Shown here: positions 5,561 to 7,342 of the stretch, one piece after another
Position numbering within the stretch: position 1 is the stretch's first letter
How the letters are laid out: every line of letters starts with the position of its first letter
Position numbers and translations under genes: made by a program
Assembly: GCA_017559685.1 (NCBI GenBank)
Contig: JAFYQY010000188.1
Coordinates: 1 to 7,342 of the forward strand
Direction: 5' to 3'
DNA length: 7,342 nucleotides
Origin: Alistipes sp.
GTDB taxonomy: Bacteria > Bacteroidota > Bacteroidia > Bacteroidales > Rikenellaceae
Notes under the pieces: generated by a model
Database searches by the model: none
Told to the model about the DNA's origin: nothing
The model's input: the letters and a program-made list of their open reading frames with translations, nothing else

Positions 5561-6783
5561 CGCTTTATAACTTTATATAGTATATAACCGTCTGCCACGC
5601 ATATTGCAAGGAGCAGCAGATTGAAAAGTATTGTCAAAAACAGATTTATTGACGGCAATTCATCGTCAAATGGACTCGCCTGACACGAAGCATCATACCT
5701 CGCAAACGGGTTGGTGTAGATAACCTCGCCCTCGGGGAAATATGCCGTAACTCTTGCGTAGGAGTCGGAGTCCTGCATCGCATACTCTACCCTATCGCAA
5801 TTCTCGGCAGTTGCAAGAACTGTACTATTCTGACCTACCACCTTAATGAGGGTTGCAACGTCAGAAAATTTCACGTTTATCACATTGTCTGTCAGCGATA
5901 TATCCTCGATATACGGGAGTGATCTATTCAGCTCAATCTTAACAACCCAATCACCGTGACCATAGTCGGGAATTCGCATCGAGTAGAAGCATCCCGAGTT
6001 GAGAGTTGCCAACACGTCCTTATACTCGGCGGTCGGTGCCGAGAGGAAGTTGCAACGTCGAGCAATCTTATCCGTTCTGTCGGGATAGTGGAGGTCGTCG
6101 TTCGCCAAGCCAAAACTGTAGTGCCCTGCGCTCAATGCCGCATCCCAATAGTCGTTTTCGGTCGATTTGCCACTATCCAGTTCGATGAGTTTATAACCCG
6201 AGAGACGTTCTAATTGACTTTTCGAGAGAGTCGGCGTACGCAACGAATGATTGAGTTGCACGATGTCGGCATCGCCCAAAAGTTGCGAAAGCTGGAACTG
6301 TTTCTGCGATGCAAAAATCGGTAATAGTTTGTCAAAATGCCACACTTCCTTCGCCCCGTAGGCAAGTTTGTGATACTTGAAAAGATTATATCCGTGCTCG
6401 TAGGCATTCGACTGAAAAAGTTCGCCCTTTGGGTGTGCAGTCTGCTCGTTGTGGTTCGAGAATGCGACGATATCGTAGCCCAAATTCTCATATGCAGCTA
6501 ACACATCGGCAGGCCAATAGTCGCACTCGTTCATTACGCCCTCGACACGGGTGTGGGTGTGGAAGTTGGCTCTTTTCCAACCATTTACAGCGTCGAAATC
6601 TTTATAAGGATTGTAGATATCGGAGCCCGTAAAAGGCTCTACATCAGCAAAATCGTAGATTGGAGAAACACTCGTAGCAACCACGACTGCCACCACAAGA
6701 AGCACTATCGAGACGACGATCTTTGCAAGGATGCGCACCATCCTTGTCGCAAAATTCCCGTTCCTATTTTTACCATTTTTCAT
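5557..6783 (-). CDS. Membrane-anchored PHP-domain phosphoesterase-like protein
   Basis: 408 residues from ATG 6781-6783; a TTG three codons upstream (6790-6792) is in frame but less likely. After a basic N-terminus (Lys2, Lys5, Arg7, Arg14, Arg17) comes one helix (about 16-39), then a soluble domain (about 68-375) and a second helix (about 379-404) with a basic C-terminus. By the positive-inside rule the soluble domain is extracytoplasmic. It carries PHP metal-site motifs: FHTHT (His75, His77), YDIVAFSNHN (His111, in place of the usual ITDHN), LNHS (His179) and NDDLH (Asp230, His232). PHP enzymes hydrolyse phosphate mono- or diesters with a cluster of metal ions. After the PHP part, about 280-355 looks like a beta-rich region of unknown type. 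First gene of the operon, overlapping the transferase gene by 4 nt. The substrate is unknown; a phosphorylated envelope lipid or glycan is an inference from its neighbours and topology. Confidence 0.8.
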   Translation of the reverse strand: MKNGKNRNGNFATRMVRILAKIVVSIVLLVVAVVVATSVSPIYDFADVEPFTGSDIYNPYKDFDAVNGWKRANFHTHTRVEGVMNECDYWPADVLAAYENLGYDIVAFSNHNEQTAHPKGELFQSNAYEHGYNLFKYHKLAYGAKEVWHFDKLLPIFASQKQFQLSQLLGDADIVQLNHSLRTPTLSKSQLERLSGYKLIELDSGKSTENDYWDAALSAGHYSFGLANDDLHYPDRTDKIARRCNFLSAPTAEYKDVLATLNSGCFYSMRIPDYGHGDWVVKIELNRSLPYIEDISLTDNVINVKFSDVATLIKVVGQNSTVLATAENCDRVEYAMQDSDSYARVTAYFPEGEVIYTNPFARYDASCQASPFDDELPSINLFLTILFNLLLLAICVADGYILYKVIKR

Positions 6784-6803
6784 AAAGCCCAACTTGCAGT
6801 TTA

Positions 6804-6834
6804 CAAAAATAGCAAAAAAAACGTAAAACAGAAA
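6804..6834 (-). promoter_or_regulatory. Promoter of the four-gene lipid operon
   Basis: On the minus strand, TATTTTTG (6804-6811) matches TAnnTTTG, and TTTC (6831-6834) lies 19 nt upstream as an imperfect -33 element. The ATG of the first gene is 20 nt downstream of the -7 box, leaving a short leader. The promoter starts 9 nt inside the end of repeat element copy 2, so the repeat lies immediately upstream of it. Confidence 0.6.
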
Positions 6835-6842
6835 GCGGGAGA

Positions 6843-7009
6843 CGGAAAACTTTTTTTAAGAGAGTTGTGAGTAGTGAATTTAGGGATATTAAGGAATTTA
6901 AGGAATTTAGAGAGTTTAACGCCCCTAATACCCCTAACGGCTCTAACGTCCCTAACGTCCCTAACGCCCCTAATACCCCTAACGGCTCTAACGCCCCTAA
7001 CAACTCTAA
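6843..7009 (-). repeat. 9-nt-periodic intergenic repeat element, copy 2 (inverted relative to copy 1)
   Basis: Fifteen 9-nt units occupy 6875-7009. Read on the minus strand they begin TTAGAGTTG, TTAGGGGCG, TTAGAGCCG, TTAGGGGTA, TTAGGGGCG, TTAGGGACG twice, and end with CTAAATTCC, TTAAATTCC, TTAATATCC and CTAAATTCA. The tail CTCTCTTAAA...AGTTTTCCG (down to 6843) is nearly the same as in copy 1. On +, CGCCCCTAA, TACCCCTAA, CGGCTCTAA at 6920-6946 recur at 6965-6991, a second-order duplication of five units (45 nt). The outer flank up to about 7080 is also similar to copy 1's flank. It lies between the operon promoter and the next minus-strand gene. Confidence 0.9.
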
Positions 7010-7177
7010 TCACCCCACACACAACCGATTCGACCAGTCGCTGAAGGTTTGAGCAGACCGAGCAAGAAAGAATGAGAGATAGGCATTAAAACCAAAGGTT
7101 TTAGAGAATAAATTAAATAGCAGCAGCCAAATTTAATAATTATTAGAATACATTGCTGTTCAATATAACTCAAAGGG
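7010..7177. other. Intergenic stretch between repeat copy 2 and the next gene
   Basis: The part to about 7080 resembles the outer flank of repeat copy 1. The rest is AT-rich, with a weak hairpin AAAACC (7088-7093) / GGTTTT (7097-7102) and a short palindrome TAATAATTATTA at 7134-7145. Neither is a convincing terminator for the minus-strand gene ending at 7178. No credible ORF is present. Confidence 0.4.
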
Positions 7178-7342
7178 TTATTTAGCGACACCCTTCTTGA
7201 ATACTCTCCATCTCTTGATGAAATGAACTAATCCAATAGCACCGAATAACAAGCCTATTACATAATGAGCCATTCCCATAGAAGAGCCTTGACCTTCTAC
7301 AAACGCCAACAATAGAACCCCCGTTATTGATACAGCCAAGAA
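7178..7342 (-). CDS. Small membrane protein, C-terminal part (gene starts beyond the window)
   Basis: The minus-strand frame is open from the window edge to TAA (7178-7180), giving 54 residues that begin FLAVSITGVLLLAFVEGQG and end RVFKKGVAK. It has two hydrophobic helices (about 1-15 and 23-42) joined by a short Gly-rich turn, and a basic C-terminal tail rich in Lys and Arg that should face the cytoplasm. This composition and topology are convincing for a real membrane protein end rather than a chance frame, but I do not recognise the family. It is transcribed toward the lipid operon, separated from it by the repeat element and the operon's own promoter. Confidence 0.6.
   Translation of the reverse strand, partial: FLAVSITGVLLLAFVEGQGSSMGMAHYVIGLLFGAIGLVHFIKRWRVFKKGVAK

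Noticed and set aside
6784..6792. TTG start for the PHP-domain protein three codons upstream of the ATG
   Set aside because: The ATG at 6781-6783 gives the same protein minus three residues, with a suitable distance to the promoter, and no ribosome binding signal favours the TTG.
6875..7009. Possible CRISPR array
   Set aside because: Units are 9 nt with no spacers and graded sequence; there are no cas genes in the window.
6867..7052. Open frame on + reading as Asn-Pro-rich tripeptide repeats, and Val-Arg-Gly or Leu-Gly-Ala frames on the opposite strand
   Set aside because: The 9-nt period makes every frame a tripeptide repeat, so openness carries no coding information; starts are weak and copy 1 does not preserve the same product.
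7324..7337. TTATTGATACAGCC, identical to 1731-1744 in the palindrome arm
   Set aside because: This copy lies inside the partial gene at the window end, where it is explained as coding sequence; one 14-mer match in a window this size is compatible with chance.

Overview
The window looks like a chromosomal segment of a Bacteroidota bacterium, most likely Bacteroidales. The main signs are -7 boxes of the TAnnTTTG type with a TTG or TTTC element about 20 nt upstream in front of three transcription units, no Shine-Dalgarno-like sequences before the genes, and proteins typical of that phylum: a YD-repeat lipoprotein, an EptA-like enzyme with a divergent nucleophile loop, and a lipid kinase with a GSGDGLARHLG loop. 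The period-9 TTAGGGGCG-type intergenic repeats resemble ones I associate with Alistipes-like genomes, but that genus guess comes from memory and is weak.

Layout. Positions 1-261 (+) hold the 3' end of a small membrane-protein gene. It converges on a minus-strand acyltransferase-3 gene (316-1500), with a shared bidirectional hairpin terminator between them. Divergent promoters at about 1530-1597 serve the acyltransferase on one side and tRNA-Ser(GGA) (1610-1697, +) on the other. The tRNA is followed by its own terminator and then about 590 bp without a credible gene. That stretch is dense in structure: a 143-nt palindrome that can fold as a cloverleaf, a GC-rich block holding a second fragment of the tRNA 3' region, a UUCG hairpin, and a 9-nt-periodic repeat element.

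The centre (2291-6783, minus strand) is one compact operon. In transcription order it encodes (1) a membrane-anchored PHP-domain phosphoesterase-like protein predicted to face the periplasm, (2) an EptA/MCR-family phosphoethanolamine transferase, (3) a YegS/DagK-type lipid kinase, and (4) a lipoprotein with seven to eight 26-residue YD-like repeats. The genes overlap by 4 nt, overlap by 1 nt, and are separated by 4 nt, so co-expression is very likely. The natural reading is an envelope-lipid modification module: the transferase moves phosphoethanolamine from phosphatidylethanolamine to a glycolipid such as lipid A and releases diacylglycerol, and the kinase can turn that diacylglycerol back into phosphatidic acid. 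The roles of the PHP protein and the lipoprotein are not known.

The operon is bracketed by two inverted copies of the 9-nt-periodic element (2141-2265 and 6843-7009). Beyond the second copy, the 3' end of another small minus-strand membrane-protein gene enters the window (7178-7342). The most noteworthy items are the four-gene lipid module, its inverted periodic repeats, and the cloverleaf palindrome plus tRNA-fragment scar downstream of tRNA-Ser.
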